Source of the DNA: an uncultured Clostridia bacterium
GTDB taxonomy: Bacteria > Bacillota > Clostridia > TANB77 > CAG-508
Direction: 5' to 3'
Length of the DNA: 45,423 nucleotides
Assembly: GCA_944391745.1 (NCBI GenBank)
Contig: CALXUS010000015.1
Span: 1 to 45,423, forward strand
The translations under genes were made by a program, and so were the position numbers. The notes beneath the pieces were generated by a model, which searched no databases, was not told the origin of the DNA, and saw only the letters and a program-made list of their open reading frames with translations. Below, piece by piece: positions 1-9,982 of this stretch (position 1 is its first letter; each line of letters begins with the position of its first letter).

Positions 1-99
1 ACTTAACATTATATATTAGGTTTTTATATGTGTCTATTTTTTTACATATTTTGTTGCATTAATTTTTTGAATTCATAGGTTTTTAGCCTTTAATTTATC

Positions 100-1851
100 T
101 TATCTGTCAATTTCTTGATTCTCTATTACATTTTCTTGTGGTCTTGCAGCTTTTTGGTTGCTTATTTCTAGCTTTTCAGTACCTTTTGAACTTTCTTCAA
201 GTTCATGTGCATCAACCCATCCATATACATTAAAAATATTATGATTTGTATCAGCTACTTGTATTGCGACAACCTCACGTGCACCATCTTGATTTAGCAT
301 ATCATTTAAATCTTCAACAGATATATTTGCACTTTCTGCATAATCATTCCAAGTTTGTTCATTAGATGTAACTAATATTTGAGAAGTTCCATCATCATTA
401 TCTTTAACAATTGCTCTATTATATATTTGAACAACTTCATCTTGTCCCATTGTTCCTCTTCTACCTTCACCTAATGAGTTTTCAGCATATTCTAATCCTC
501 CACGAACTATATATTGTCTACTATCTGATCCATTAGTTAATATGTTTGCATCATGTAGTATTAAAGTATCATTATTTTGCTCTTCAGCATCTATTTCTTG
601 TTCTTGTTGTTGTTGATTTTCTTCTTGCTCTTGTTGTTCTTGCTGTTCTTGTAATTCAGCAGCCGCCTCAGCTTGTCTTTGAGCTTCAGCCTCTATTTGG
701 CTCTGTATATAATTTTGATATGCTTTACAAGAACCAAATCCAGCAACAGCTATTACTAATGCTATTAAACCAGCCCTTTTTAATACCTTTTTATCATCTT
801 TAAATATTCTTTTTTTAGCCTTTGGTTTTCTAATTGTTCTTTTTATTTTTTTCTTATCTTCCTTATGGTATTTTACTTTTTGTTCTTTTGGTTGTTTTGG
901 TTTCTTTGTTCCTGCTTCTTTATTAAATATATTGTCAAACCAACCTTGAATCTTTTCAAAAATATTAAAATGAGGTTTTGGATTTTCTGGTTTATTAAAA
1001 TCATCACTGCCATTTTCTTCATCTAAAATTTTACCTTTAATTTTTGATGCAAATGCTGCTTTTTCACTTTCACTTTTTGAATCTACTTCAACTCTTCTTC
1101 TAAATTCCTCATCTGGAACTTCTTCAAATACTACTTTGCCATTTTCATCTAATACATAGCTACCATCAGGATTCCTTAATGGTATAAGCCAAGTTTTATT
1201 ATTATCTATATCACTATTTTGAGAATCACTATCAAAAGAATTTCCAGCATCTTTTTGTGCTTGCATTCGTCCTTTTATTTCTTCTCTTTGTCGACTAATA
1301 GACTTAATAGCATTTTTTGCAACTTTATATCTTCTGATATCATTAGGATTAATTGCTGTACTATCTGGCTTATCTTCTCCTTGTGTTTCAGCTTTTTCCT
1401 TTATTTCGACTTGTTTTTTAGCAGCTTGAGCTATTACTTTAGCGGCAGATTTTAACGCTTCATTCCTTTTGTTGTTTTCATCTTCTAATATAGCATCCAT
1501 ACCTTTACTTTGTAATGTACCATCATTCCATATTTCAGTCATATCATGATTATTGTTTTTAAGTCCAGAACGTCCATTTTCTCTATTATCTAATTCTTGA
1601 GATATTGCCTCTGATTGTTTATATCTTTTATAATAAAACTCAAGACTTTCCTCTATGCATTTAGCTATTATATCTTTCCTTTTAGCTTTCTCAGTATCAG
1701 ATAATGAATTATCATTTTTCAATGTTTCCATATCTTTTTTGTATGAATTATATAGAGCTTTTGCTAATTGCTTTTCATCTTCTACAACGTTTCTCATTAA
1801 ATTTAATTTTTCATCTGTTAATTCCATATTTAAATCTATTGTTCTTGGCAT
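100..1851 (-). CDS. Tandem paralogue A: single-pass membrane protein, unknown function
   Basis: I do not recognise this 583-residue protein. Residues 1-90 are charged and helical, probably coiled coil. A Lys/Arg-rich stretch around 320-358 precedes one membrane segment (about 359-380). By the positive-inside rule the N-terminal two thirds should be cytoplasmic and the C-terminus outside. A Gln/Glu-rich linker follows, then a conserved C-terminal domain (about 435-560, containing YIVRGG, NRAIVKDNDDG and NVYGWVD). The next gene (2033-3727) has the same layout and a closely similar C-terminal domain. The start is fixed by AGGAGG seven to eight bases upstream of ATG at 1851. It has its own promoter, so it is not simply the second gene of an operon. 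That it is a real gene is near certain; its function is unknown. Confidence 0.88.
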   Translation of the reverse strand: MPRTIDLNMELTDEKLNLMRNVVEDEKQLAKALYNSYKKDMETLKNDNSLSDTEKAKRKDIIAKCIEESLEFYYKRYKQSEAISQELDNRENGRSGLKNNNHDMTEIWNDGTLQSKGMDAILEDENNKRNEALKSAAKVIAQAAKKQVEIKEKAETQGEDKPDSTAINPNDIRRYKVAKNAIKSISRQREEIKGRMQAQKDAGNSFDSDSQNSDIDNNKTWLIPLRNPDGSYVLDENGKVVFEEVPDEEFRRRVEVDSKSESEKAAFASKIKGKILDEENGSDDFNKPENPKPHFNIFEKIQGWFDNIFNKEAGTKKPKQPKEQKVKYHKEDKKKIKRTIRKPKAKKRIFKDDKKVLKRAGLIALVIAVAGFGSCKAYQNYIQSQIEAEAQRQAEAAAELQEQQEQQEQEENQQQQEQEIDAEEQNNDTLILHDANILTNGSDSRQYIVRGGLEYAENSLGEGRRGTMGQDEVVQIYNRAIVKDNDDGTSQILVTSNEQTWNDYAESANISVEDLNDMLNQDGAREVVAIQVADTNHNIFNVYGWVDAHELEESSKGTEKLEISNQKAARPQENVIENQEIDR

Positions 1852-1883
1852 AAAAACCTCCTTATATTTTCTTCAACATATTT

Positions 1884-1912
1884 ATTATACCATACAATTA
1901 TGTAAATTTCAA
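1884..1912 (-). promoter_or_regulatory. sigmaA promoter of paralogue A
   Basis: Read on the minus strand: TTGAAA, a 17-base spacer, then TATAAT, 33 bases upstream of the start codon at 1851. Confidence 0.65.
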
Positions 1913-1972
1913 GATTATGTAAATATTTATTTCAATTTAAATGGAATTTAGCTTAATATTTAAAGATAAAAA

Positions 1973-2011
1973 GGACCTAAATTATTAAATTTTGTCTAAT
2001 AATTTAGGTTC
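1973..2011 (-). terminator. Intrinsic terminator of paralogue B
   Basis: A 13-bp perfect stem (arms 1975-1987 and 1997-2009) with a 9-base loop. On the minus strand it is followed by CCTTTTTAT. It lies just after the stop of the 2033-3727 gene and separates it from paralogue A. Confidence 0.8.
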
Positions 2012-2032
2012 AGTCTATATTTTCCTTATTTT

Positions 2033-3727
2033 TTATCTATCACTTAGGTCAGGTGCATTTTTTGCAGCATTTTTTCTTTCATTTTCTTGTAATTGTTGCA
2101 ATAATTCTGCATTATCTCCAATTACGAACTCTTGTAATTTTTCAGTTCCTCTAGAACTCTCTTCAAGTTTATCTGTAGAAACCCATCCATAGGTATTTAT
2201 AATATGGTGATTAGTTCCAGCCACTTGAATTGCAACCATTTCTTTAGCCCCATCTTGTTGAAGCATTTCATTTATTTGATCCATACTTTTTCCAGAATCT
2301 TTTGCATAATCTTCCCAAGTTTTTCCGTTTGTATTAGCTAAGATTTGTTTTGAGCCATCTTCATTTTCTTTTATTATAGCTCTATTAAAAATTTCTACTA
2401 CTGAATCTTTTCCTAATGTTCCTCTTGCTCCTCTTCCTAAAGAACTTTCAGTAAATGTAGTTCCGCCTCTAACAACATATTGCTTTTGAACTGATCCATT
2501 AGTAAGTTCATTTGTATTATGTGATACTAAAACATCTTCATCTTGAGTTTTGTTTGTTTCAGTTTCAGGAGTTGGAGTTGGCTCTGCTGGAGATGAATTC
2601 GTAGGTGTAGGAGTAGGAATTGGCTCTGATGGTGCTACAGGTCTACCTGTTGTTTTAGATATTCCTACTGCTAATCCAGCAGCAGCAACTAAAGCTATAG
2701 CCATTCTCTTTATAGCTTTTTTATGGTCTATAAAAAATGCTTTTGCTTTTGAAAATCCTCTTATTATTCTTTTTGGTTTTCTTTCAGGTATATGATTTTT
2801 ATCTAGCTTGTATACTTTTTTTCCATCTTCTTTTTCTTCCATTCTATACCTTTTTCCACCATTTTCAATTTGATACTTGCTAACTTTATAATCAAATGAT
2901 TCTATTGGTCTATTAAATATTCTATTGAAGAAATTTTTAATGGCTAATGCTATTTTTTGCCATACACTAACCTTAGCAGGTAAATAAGCTGCTTTATCAT
3001 AATCGTAAGCATCGTATCGATCTGGAACATTTAATTTTCTTCCATATTTAGAAGATGATTCTCCTTGAAAATCCACATCACCTGGATTTAAATGTATATC
3101 AAAATTTTCTTCTTCATCTCTATTGCCTTCTGGTTTTGGTTGCGGTTCAGGCTGAGCCATAGCATCTTTTATTTTTTTATCTAAATCTGGTGTAATTGGA
3201 TTCACTCTATATGAAGATTTATTCATTTCTTCAATAATATTTTTACCAATAGTTTCATATTTTGCCTTTTCTGCTGCATTTTGTTGATTATTTGCTGTTT
3301 CCTGTTGTGATTTATTCTCAAAGCTTTTTTTATCTTTTGAGTTTTCTATATCATGCTTAACTTGTTTTGCTTGCTTTTTTCTTTGGTTCCATAACTGTTC
3401 CATTCCAACAGTTCCAAGAGTAGTTCCAGACTTTTCGTTTTGACTCCATAACTCTGCTCTAGCTTTATTTGCTTTTTTACCACTGTTATTTGGGTCAATA
3501 TCTTTTAAATTCTTTTTTCTTAAATTCAAAAAATCTTGACTCTCCTTAATTGCTTTATTTATCTCCTCAATTTTTTTATTTCTTTCTGACTCAGATAAAG
3601 ATTTATCATTTTTTACATTTTCTAAATCCTCTTTATAAGAATCTAGTAATTCATTAGCTAATTCTATCTCACTTTTAACAGTATCAACCATCAAATCTAA
3701 TTGTTCTTTAGTCACTTGTTTTGCCAT
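2033..3727 (-). CDS. Tandem paralogue B: single-pass membrane protein, unknown function
   Basis: A 564-residue paralogue of the 100-1851 product. The N-terminal 70 residues (VKSEIELANELL and so on) are heptad-like and align with those of paralogue A. A basic region leads into one membrane segment (about 342-360). A Pro/Thr/Ser/Glu linker (PTPTPTN type) resembling cell-wall-spanning spacers replaces the Gln/Glu linker of A. The C-terminal domain (about 405-530) keeps YVVRGG, GTLGKDSVVEIFNRAI, QQDGAKEMVAIQVAGTNHH and NTYGWVS. The start is supported by GGAGG upstream of ATG at 3727. The conserved outer domain with divergent linkers suggests an extracellular ligand-binding or wall-associated role, which is inference. 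No enzymatic motif is visible. Confidence 0.88.
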   Translation of the reverse strand: MAKQVTKEQLDLMVDTVKSEIELANELLDSYKEDLENVKNDKSLSESERNKKIEEINKAIKESQDFLNLRKKNLKDIDPNNSGKKANKARAELWSQNEKSGTTLGTVGMEQLWNQRKKQAKQVKHDIENSKDKKSFENKSQQETANNQQNAAEKAKYETIGKNIIEEMNKSSYRVNPITPDLDKKIKDAMAQPEPQPKPEGNRDEEENFDIHLNPGDVDFQGESSSKYGRKLNVPDRYDAYDYDKAAYLPAKVSVWQKIALAIKNFFNRIFNRPIESFDYKVSKYQIENGGKRYRMEEKEDGKKVYKLDKNHIPERKPKRIIRGFSKAKAFFIDHKKAIKRMAIALVAAAGLAVGISKTTGRPVAPSEPIPTPTPTNSSPAEPTPTPETETNKTQDEDVLVSHNTNELTNGSVQKQYVVRGGTTFTESSLGRGARGTLGKDSVVEIFNRAIIKENEDGSKQILANTNGKTWEDYAKDSGKSMDQINEMLQQDGAKEMVAIQVAGTNHHIINTYGWVSTDKLEESSRGTEKLQEFVIGDNAELLQQLQENERKNAAKNAPDLSDR

Positions 3728-3752
3728 AACATTCCTCCATTATTTTCTCATA

Positions 3753-3780
3753 AGTATACCAGTTTAAGTTTTTATGTTAA
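3753..3780 (-). promoter_or_regulatory. Candidate sigmaA promoter of paralogue B
   Basis: Minus strand TTAACA, a 16-base spacer, then TATACT, 26 bases before the start at 3727. The rest of 3781-3885 is AT-rich with no recognised signal and no clear terminator for trmFO. Confidence 0.5.
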
Positions 3781-3885
3781 TCTTTAAACTTATAAAATCA
3801 ATTATTGTTTATATTTTATATTAAAATTTATTTATATACAATCAAATTACAAAATTGTAACAAAAATTTAATATTAAAGATATAT

Positions 3886-5289
3886 TTACATTTTAAAAGT
3901 CTTTAATAAATTTAGACTTCTTTCTGATAACTTTTCATATCTCTTCTTTTTATCTTTTATTTTATCTCCGACTAAAGGTGGCAAAATTCCAAAATTAGCA
4001 TTCATCGGTTGAAAATTTTCTTTAGATGTTGAAATATAACTAGCTAATGCACCAATTACAGTTTCATCTGGAAATCTTAAAATATCTTCATTTTTTAATT
4101 TTCTTACCGCATTTAAGCTAGCTACCATTCCTGATGATATTGATTCAACATATCCTTCCACACCTGTTATTTGACCGGCAAAATATAAATTGCTCTTATT
4201 TTTAAAATTATATGCTTTGTTCAATAATTCTGGTGAATTTATAAAAGTATTTCTATGCATTACACCATATTTTATAAATTCTGCATTTTTTAATCCTGGA
4301 ATCATTGAAAAAACTCTCTTTTGTTCACCAAATTTCAAATTTGTTTGAAACCCTACTATATTATATAAAGTAGCTTCTGTATTATCCTGCCTTAATTGAA
4401 CTACTGCATAAGGTCTTCTTACTGTTCTAGGGTCATCAAATCCAACTGGTTTAAGTGGGCCAAATCGTAAAGTATCTATTCCCCTTTTTGCCATAACTTC
4501 TACTGGCATACAACCTTCAAATATTTCACCTTTTTCAAAATCATGAAGAGTTACCACTTCTGCTTTTATTAATTCATTAACAAAACTTTCATATTCTTCT
4601 TTACTAAATGGAAGATTAATATAACTATATTCTTTAAACTCTTCATTTCTTTTCTTCCACTCTTCCTCAGACTCATCTTTTTTCTTTTCTTGTTCATATC
4701 TATTTCCATAAAAAGCTATATCAAAATCAATACTATTTTTTTCTATAATTGGTGCAGCTGCATCATAAAAATGTAATTCCTTTTCACCAGTTAACTTCTT
4801 TATTCCTATTGATAAAGAATCTGAAGTAAGTGGCCCAGATGCTATTATGGTAATTGCATCTTCATTAATAATGTCTTCAAAACATTTTGAATCACCTTTT
4901 CTGTTAACATCATATTTACTACATACTTCTCCATGAATAATATTTATTTTAGAATTATTTTCAATTATTTCTGTTACTTTCTTTGAGAATGTATCTCTAT
5001 CAACTGCTAATGCCTGTCCTGCAGGTACAGAAGTTTCATCAGCTATTTTAATTAATAAAGAATCTAATTTTCTAAGTTCCTCTTTTAACAATCCCGCAGC
5101 ATTTGTTAATAAATTAGATTTAAATGAATTACTACAAACAATTTCTGCTAAATTTTTAGATGAATGAGCAGGAGAATACTTAATTGGTTTCATCTCATAT
5201 AAATTAACCTTTAATCCTCTTTTGGCTATTTGATATGCTGCTTCACTCCCAGCTAGTCCACCTCCAATTATATTTATATAATCTTCCAT
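3886..5289 (-). CDS. trmFO: TrmFO, folate/FAD-dependent tRNA (uracil-54-C5) methyltransferase
   Basis: Makes ribothymidine at tRNA position 54 using methylenetetrahydrofolate and FADH2; cytosolic. The N-terminal FAD-binding glycine motif GGGLAGSEAA is at residues 8-18. The two family cysteines are present: CSNSFKS near 51 and EGCMPVEVMAKRG near 259. RFGPLKPVG, VQLRQDN and the C-terminal ITGVEGYVES are also typical of TrmFO. At 467 residues it is somewhat longer than most members (about 435-450). Part of the excess is a Glu/Lys-rich insertion near 203-222. It is the last gene of an operon, 11 bases after the unknown 5301 gene. Confidence 0.97.
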   Translation of the reverse strand: MEDYINIIGGGLAGSEAAYQIAKRGLKVNLYEMKPIKYSPAHSSKNLAEIVCSNSFKSNLLTNAAGLLKEELRKLDSLLIKIADETSVPAGQALAVDRDTFSKKVTEIIENNSKINIIHGEVCSKYDVNRKGDSKCFEDIINEDAITIIASGPLTSDSLSIGIKKLTGEKELHFYDAAAPIIEKNSIDFDIAFYGNRYEQEKKKDESEEEWKKRNEEFKEYSYINLPFSKEEYESFVNELIKAEVVTLHDFEKGEIFEGCMPVEVMAKRGIDTLRFGPLKPVGFDDPRTVRRPYAVVQLRQDNTEATLYNIVGFQTNLKFGEQKRVFSMIPGLKNAEFIKYGVMHRNTFINSPELLNKAYNFKNKSNLYFAGQITGVEGYVESISSGMVASLNAVRKLKNEDILRFPDETVIGALASYISTSKENFQPMNANFGILPPLVGDKIKDKKKRYEKLSERSLNLLKTFKM

Positions 5290-5300
5290 AGTACATCCTC

Positions 5301-6500
5301 CTAACGTTCTAATATTGCAACTTCTCCCGTTTTCAACTTTCTAACTAATCCTTTACTGCTATTTGCCATTTCAATATCCAAATCTTTTTTATTTTTTACT
5401 TTATCAATAAGTAATTTTTGAAGAATTACATAATATATAATTTCCTTATCATGATAAGACATATCTTTTCCTATATTTGCTTTATTTGACGCTACAAAAA
5501 ACTGTTCAGGTGTACTCTTAAATAATTCTTCTTTATTAAATATAATTCCATTATTTCCGACTAAATTTTCTAAGCATTTTGTTAATCTTCCTGAATTTAC
5601 ATCCTCATATATTATTTTGCTATTTTTTCTTATTTCTTCCTTATTGTCTTTAGCGTATTTTAAAATAGTTTCAAACCCTTTTTCTAAAACATCTCTATTT
5701 TCTTGACAATCAAAAAATACTAAGTTAAAATAATTTCTTTTCTCTCCATAAGTTTTTTCCAAGGTAATATTTTTACCTGTATTAATATTACCAAGTGATT
5801 TTTTTGAATATTCTATTGTATCATCTTTTTCCCTGTCATCAAAATAATACTCTTTTACATTTTCAGCCCTATCCCTATAAAGTTTAATATTTTGCAAATT
5901 TCTTCTTACTTCTTCTCTTTTTTCTTTATTATTTTTCATTAAATATTTAAACTGTATAGACTTTTTTTCATAATACATTTTTATTTTCTGTTTAAACCCT
6001 ATACGTTTTGCATATTCAATCTCATGAAGTGATAGTAATTCAATTCTATTCATAGTTTTGACATCACTTAATAAAGGTCTAGAACGTGCAAAGTTATAAT
6101 CAAAAACAAAATCTCGTTTATTTAATTCATATTTGATATTTACTTTACATGTTGGCTTACCTAATCCTTTTACGCCAAAATTTTGCGCATAAGCACATAA
6201 ATATGGCCCTATATCATTAATATTACTATCTTCAATTTTAAAGAAATCAACAATTGCATTTAAAATTGGTATATCAATCTTTTGACTTTGAGTCGCTTTT
6301 TTCAAATTACTTCTAATATAATATGGTACATAATCATCCATCAATTTAGTTAATCTTATATAATCTGCATAAGGATTTTCGTAATTTTTCTTTATATATT
6401 GCAAATAATCATATTTTTTTCCTATACCATTCATTGTCAAAAGTAATTGCCCATTTTTTATTAAAATATATAAATCTGGTAGATTATTTATTTTAGTCAT
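5301..6500 (-). CDS. Conserved-looking protein of unknown function between SNF2 helicase and trmFO
   Basis: A product of about 399 residues with no family I can name and no membrane segment or signal peptide. It is rich in Lys, Asn and Glu and looks largely helical. I place the start at ATG 6500, because GAGG sits 9 bases upstream on the minus strand. A longer reading frame exists from a TTG at 6575, but that would begin inside the helicase gene and has no ribosome site. It is 11 bases before trmFO and 67 bases after the helicase, so it is probably cotranscribed with both. Functional linkage to either is unproven. Confidence 0.8.
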   Translation of the reverse strand: MTKINNLPDLYILIKNGQLLLTMNGIGKKYDYLQYIKKNYENPYADYIRLTKLMDDYVPYYIRSNLKKATQSQKIDIPILNAIVDFFKIEDSNINDIGPYLCAYAQNFGVKGLGKPTCKVNIKYELNKRDFVFDYNFARSRPLLSDVKTMNRIELLSLHEIEYAKRIGFKQKIKMYYEKKSIQFKYLMKNNKEKREEVRRNLQNIKLYRDRAENVKEYYFDDREKDDTIEYSKKSLGNINTGKNITLEKTYGEKRNYFNLVFFDCQENRDVLEKGFETILKYAKDNKEEIRKNSKIIYEDVNSGRLTKCLENLVGNNGIIFNKEELFKSTPEQFFVASNKANIGKDMSYHDKEIIYYVILQKLLIDKVKNKKDLDIEMANSSKGLVRKLKTGEVAILER

Positions 6501-6522
6501 ATTTTTCAACCTCATGATATTT

Positions 6523-6558
6523 AAGGAACATTTTATAACTATATATAAAACGTTCCTT
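6523..6558. promoter_or_regulatory. Intercistronic hairpin between helicase and 5301 gene
   Basis: A 14-bp stem (AAGGAAC and GTTCCTT outer arms, with AT-rich inner pairs and one G-T wobble) around an 8-base loop. On the plus strand it is followed by a T-rich run; on the coding (minus) strand it is not. It may therefore be a processing or stability element rather than a terminator for the helicase. Confidence 0.45.
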
Positions 6559-6567
6559 TTTATTTTA

Positions 6568-9500
6568 CTATTCAAATAAATTCATTATTTCATCTTTAGA
6601 CAATTTACTAATAAATGTTTCATTCATAGAAAGCATATCTTCTGCAAGTTTTGCCTTTTTCTCTTGCAAATTATAAATTTTTTCTTCGATTGAATTTTTA
6701 GTTATTAATTTATAAACTTGAACATTTCTTTTTTGTCCAATTCTGTAAGTTCTGTCAGTCGCCTGATTTTCAGCAGATAAGTTCCACCATGGATCATAAT
6801 GTATAACCATATCTGCACCAATCAAATTAAGTCCTGTGCCTCCTGCTTTAAGAGAAATTAAAAATACTTTTATATCGTCATTATTATTAAATTCATTTAC
6901 TAAATCCATTCTATCTTCTACTTTTGTTTGACCTGTTAACTTAAAGTATTTAATATTTTCTTTATTAAATTCCCTTTCAAGATAAGTAAACATAGAAGAA
7001 TATCCTGAAAATAATAATATTTTATGACCACCAGTTATAGCATCTTTTACGATTTCCATACATTGATTAAGCTTACTGCTCTCTCCATCATAATTTTCTA
7101 TGAATAATCCTGGATGACAACAAATTTGCCTTAATCTCATAAGCAAAGCTAATATTTTTATTTGGCTATTAGCTATACCATTTGCTTCTATTTCTTCCTT
7201 TGCTTGCTTTCTAGCACTTTGCATATAAGATAGATATATTTTTAATTGTTCACCTGTCATCTCATTATTTAGTACTGTTATAGTCTTTTCCGGTAATTCT
7301 GTAAGTACTTTTTCTTTAGTTCTTCTTAGTATAAAAGGTTCAATCATATTTTTTAATTTAGCCATAGTTTCTTTGTCTTCATCTTTACTTATAGGTGTTT
7401 CATACATAATTTTGAATTTATTATATGAATACAAATATCCAGGCATAATAAAATCAAATATTGACCATAGTTCAGAAAGTGAATTTTCTATTGGAGTACC
7501 TGTTAGAGCAAACCTAGTATCTGCATTAATTTCCTTTATGACTTTCGCATTTTGAGTATTATTATTTTTTATATATTGTGCCTCATCAGCTATTATATAT
7601 CTAAAATTATATTTATGTGATTTATATAAATCTATATCCCTCTTTAATAAATCATAAGAGGTTATTACAATATCATAATTTGGAATTTCATTAATTACAT
7701 TTTCTCTATTTTTTGAATCTCCACTTATTGCTACAACATTTAAGCTAGGAGTAAATTTATTAGCTTCTTCTTTCCAGTTTAAGCTTAATGAACTAGGGCA
7801 AACAACCAAAACAGGTCTTCTGTCTTCTTTTTTAGTATTTTCTACATAGGACATTATAACTGCTAATACTTGCAAAGTTTTTCCCAAACCCATATCATCA
7901 GCTAATATCCCTCCTAATTTATACTCATCTAAAGTTTTTAACCAATCAAAACCAACCTGTTGATATTCTCTTAAATCAGCTTTTAAGCCTTTAGGAATCT
8001 CATATTTATCTGAAATTTGCCTATTATATACATCATCTATAAGTTGTCTATATTTTTCACCTTTTTTTACAACTATATTTTCATTTTTCTTAAGTATTTT
8101 ATCTAAATACATACCTCTATAAATTGGTAGTTTCAATTCTCCACTGATTAGTTCCTCATAGCTTGCATTTGTGCTATCAGAAATTCTATCTAAAATGTCC
8201 ATTGTTTCAGAATTTTCTAAATCAACAAATTCACCATTTTTCAAACGATGATATCTCTTTTTTAGCTTATATTTCTTCATTATTTCAGTAATTTCGCTTT
8301 TATCAATATCTATATTAGATAAATCAATACTTAATAAGTTATTCTCTAATTTAACACCTATAGAACTAATTTTTGGTTTCATTATTTGCTTATTTCTAAA
8401 CTCTTCAGTTGCTAAAACTTCAAATCTAGTAATATATTCTTCAATTCCTTTTTGTAAGAAATTAAATATATCATCATCTTTTACTAAGACTAATTTATTA
8501 TTTTTTTGATCATACATAAATCCTGAATCGCTAAACATATCTAAAGCTTTCGACTCTTCTATTGCATTTCTTGGGATTTTTTTATCTACTTGTTCAAATG
8601 GACTAAATTCAAAATCATCATACTTAAACTTTATATCAGCTGTAATATAATTCTTTTTATTATAATCCAAAAACACTTTTACTTTAAGTTTTCTAGGCAA
8701 ATATTGAGCCAATTCTTCACTATCAACATTATTTGTATTTACTTTATCTTTCATTAGTGGCATAATTAATGAATAAAAATCAGCGAATTCATCTTTTCTA
8801 AGTACTATTTCTTTTGTAAAATTCACTTTGAATGTATCAAGTAATTTTATAACTGTTTTTTCATAGTCTTTTGAACATTTATAAAGTTTATCACCTTGCC
8901 AAAAATAAGTATAATTTCTTCCTTCAATTAATAAATAATTAAATACGTCAACATTAGTTGTAATAGCATAATCTGTATCACTTTTATCCTTTATTTCAAA
9001 TTTAATATCTGGTTCTTTATCCACAAATTGTACATTTTCTGTGGAATAATCACCATAAATTTCTATAGTCTTCCCTTTTAATATTTCAAAAAGTTCATCT
9101 AATCCTGTGTTAGATAATACAATGTATGCTTTATCTAAAGCACTTGTATAATATCTCTCTTCTATCTCATTAGAATATTTTATTATTTCAGCATATTTTA
9201 AGATGAAATCTAAAAGGGGTAAACTTTCTTCTTCAAAATTTTCCTTAATATGCATAAATTCAAGTTTATTGCCGTATTTATATATCTCTTTATTTTGCAT
9301 TCTAGTATAAAATTCTGTCAAATCCTTTATTTTATACATCTGCTTATTTCCAATTCGAACTTCTAATCTAAATGTCTTTAAATTATCTTTATAAATTAAT
9401 CTAGGCTCTATTTTTATTTTCTCTGAATAAACTAAGTTTGTATTTTCATCTTTTTGTTCATCCATATAAAAAGAGCTTATCATTTGCCTATATATGCGAT

Positions 9501-9867
9501 ATTTTTCGCTATCTCGAGTTGAATTAGCTCTTTTTACTACTTTTTCTTTATTTATTTGTATATATGATGGGTTACTATTAAATTCTAAAGCGGTTGCTAA
9601 AATATGCTTACATGTTCCATAAGTTGATTCATAATCTGGACATGTACAGTTTAAATTTTCTATTTCTCCATTTTTTACTTCGATATAAGTGTAATAAACA
9701 TCATTTGTACCTTTTACTTCAGCATGAATTGAAAAATTATTTGAATTTTCATAATTAACTTTTGTTATTTTAACATTATTACTTTCCTTTATTTGATTAG
9801 CTTTTTCAATTTTCAAATCTCCTGCAGAATCTTTTAGTTCATGTAAAACCTCATCATTTACAATCAT
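6568..9867 (-). CDS. SNF2/Rad54-family DEAD-like helicase with N-terminal SWIM zinc finger
   Basis: An ATP-dependent DNA translocase of the bacterial SNF2 group, about 1,099 residues. The N-terminal SWIM zinc finger CTCPDYESTYGTCKH is near 74-89 (CxC...CxH). A long bacterial SNF2-associated region follows. The motor has Walker A DDMGLGKT near 654, DEAQ near 764, LTGTPIEN near 786, GGTGLNL near 1010 and QATDRTYRIGQ near 1037, so both RecA lobes look intact. GGGGAG seven bases before ATG 9867 shows the start; an upstream in-frame ATG at 9882 overlaps that ribosome site and is unlikely. First gene of the operon leading to trmFO. Roles in chromatin-like remodelling, repair or transcription recycling are possible but not shown. 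Confidence 0.95.
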   Translation of the reverse strand: MIVNDEVLHELKDSAGDLKIEKANQIKESNNVKITKVNYENSNNFSIHAEVKGTNDVYYTYIEVKNGEIENLNCTCPDYESTYGTCKHILATALEFNSNPSYIQINKEKVVKRANSTRDSEKYRIYRQMISSFYMDEQKDENTNLVYSEKIKIEPRLIYKDNLKTFRLEVRIGNKQMYKIKDLTEFYTRMQNKEIYKYGNKLEFMHIKENFEEESLPLLDFILKYAEIIKYSNEIEERYYTSALDKAYIVLSNTGLDELFEILKGKTIEIYGDYSTENVQFVDKEPDIKFEIKDKSDTDYAITTNVDVFNYLLIEGRNYTYFWQGDKLYKCSKDYEKTVIKLLDTFKVNFTKEIVLRKDEFADFYSLIMPLMKDKVNTNNVDSEELAQYLPRKLKVKVFLDYNKKNYITADIKFKYDDFEFSPFEQVDKKIPRNAIEESKALDMFSDSGFMYDQKNNKLVLVKDDDIFNFLQKGIEEYITRFEVLATEEFRNKQIMKPKISSIGVKLENNLLSIDLSNIDIDKSEITEIMKKYKLKKRYHRLKNGEFVDLENSETMDILDRISDSTNASYEELISGELKLPIYRGMYLDKILKKNENIVVKKGEKYRQLIDDVYNRQISDKYEIPKGLKADLREYQQVGFDWLKTLDEYKLGGILADDMGLGKTLQVLAVIMSYVENTKKEDRRPVLVVCPSSLSLNWKEEANKFTPSLNVVAISGDSKNRENVINEIPNYDIVITSYDLLKRDIDLYKSHKYNFRYIIADEAQYIKNNNTQNAKVIKEINADTRFALTGTPIENSLSELWSIFDFIMPGYLYSYNKFKIMYETPISKDEDKETMAKLKNMIEPFILRRTKEKVLTELPEKTITVLNNEMTGEQLKIYLSYMQSARKQAKEEIEANGIANSQIKILALLMRLRQICCHPGLFIENYDGESSKLNQCMEIVKDAITGGHKILLFSGYSSMFTYLEREFNKENIKYFKLTGQTKVEDRMDLVNEFNNNDDIKVFLISLKAGGTGLNLIGADMVIHYDPWWNLSAENQATDRTYRIGQKRNVQVYKLITKNSIEEKIYNLQEKKAKLAEDMLSMNETFISKLSKDEIMNLFE

Positions 9868-9904
9868 TTTATTACTCCCCATTAACCTATTAAACTAGTA
9901 ATAG

Positions 9905-9933
9905 ATTATACCACAAAAATCAATATTTCTCAA
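9905..9933 (-). promoter_or_regulatory. sigmaA promoter of the SNF2-trmFO operon
   Basis: Minus strand TTGAGA, a 17-base spacer, then TATAAT, preceded by T-rich DNA. The start codon is 38 bases downstream. Confidence 0.65.
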
Positions 9934-9982
9934 GGGGAGTTAACAATTTTTTAAATATATAACATAAACTTTTATTCCAAAT

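Noticed and set aside
2601..2660. PTPTPT-type repeat as a CRISPR or minisatellite
   Set aside because: It is a coding Pro/Thr linker inside paralogue B with no spacer structure.
546..2795. Plus-strand open frames opposite the two membrane-protein genes
   Set aside because: They lie antisense to strong coding frames, lack ribosome sites and are explained by the repetitive Gln/Glu and Pro/Thr linkers.
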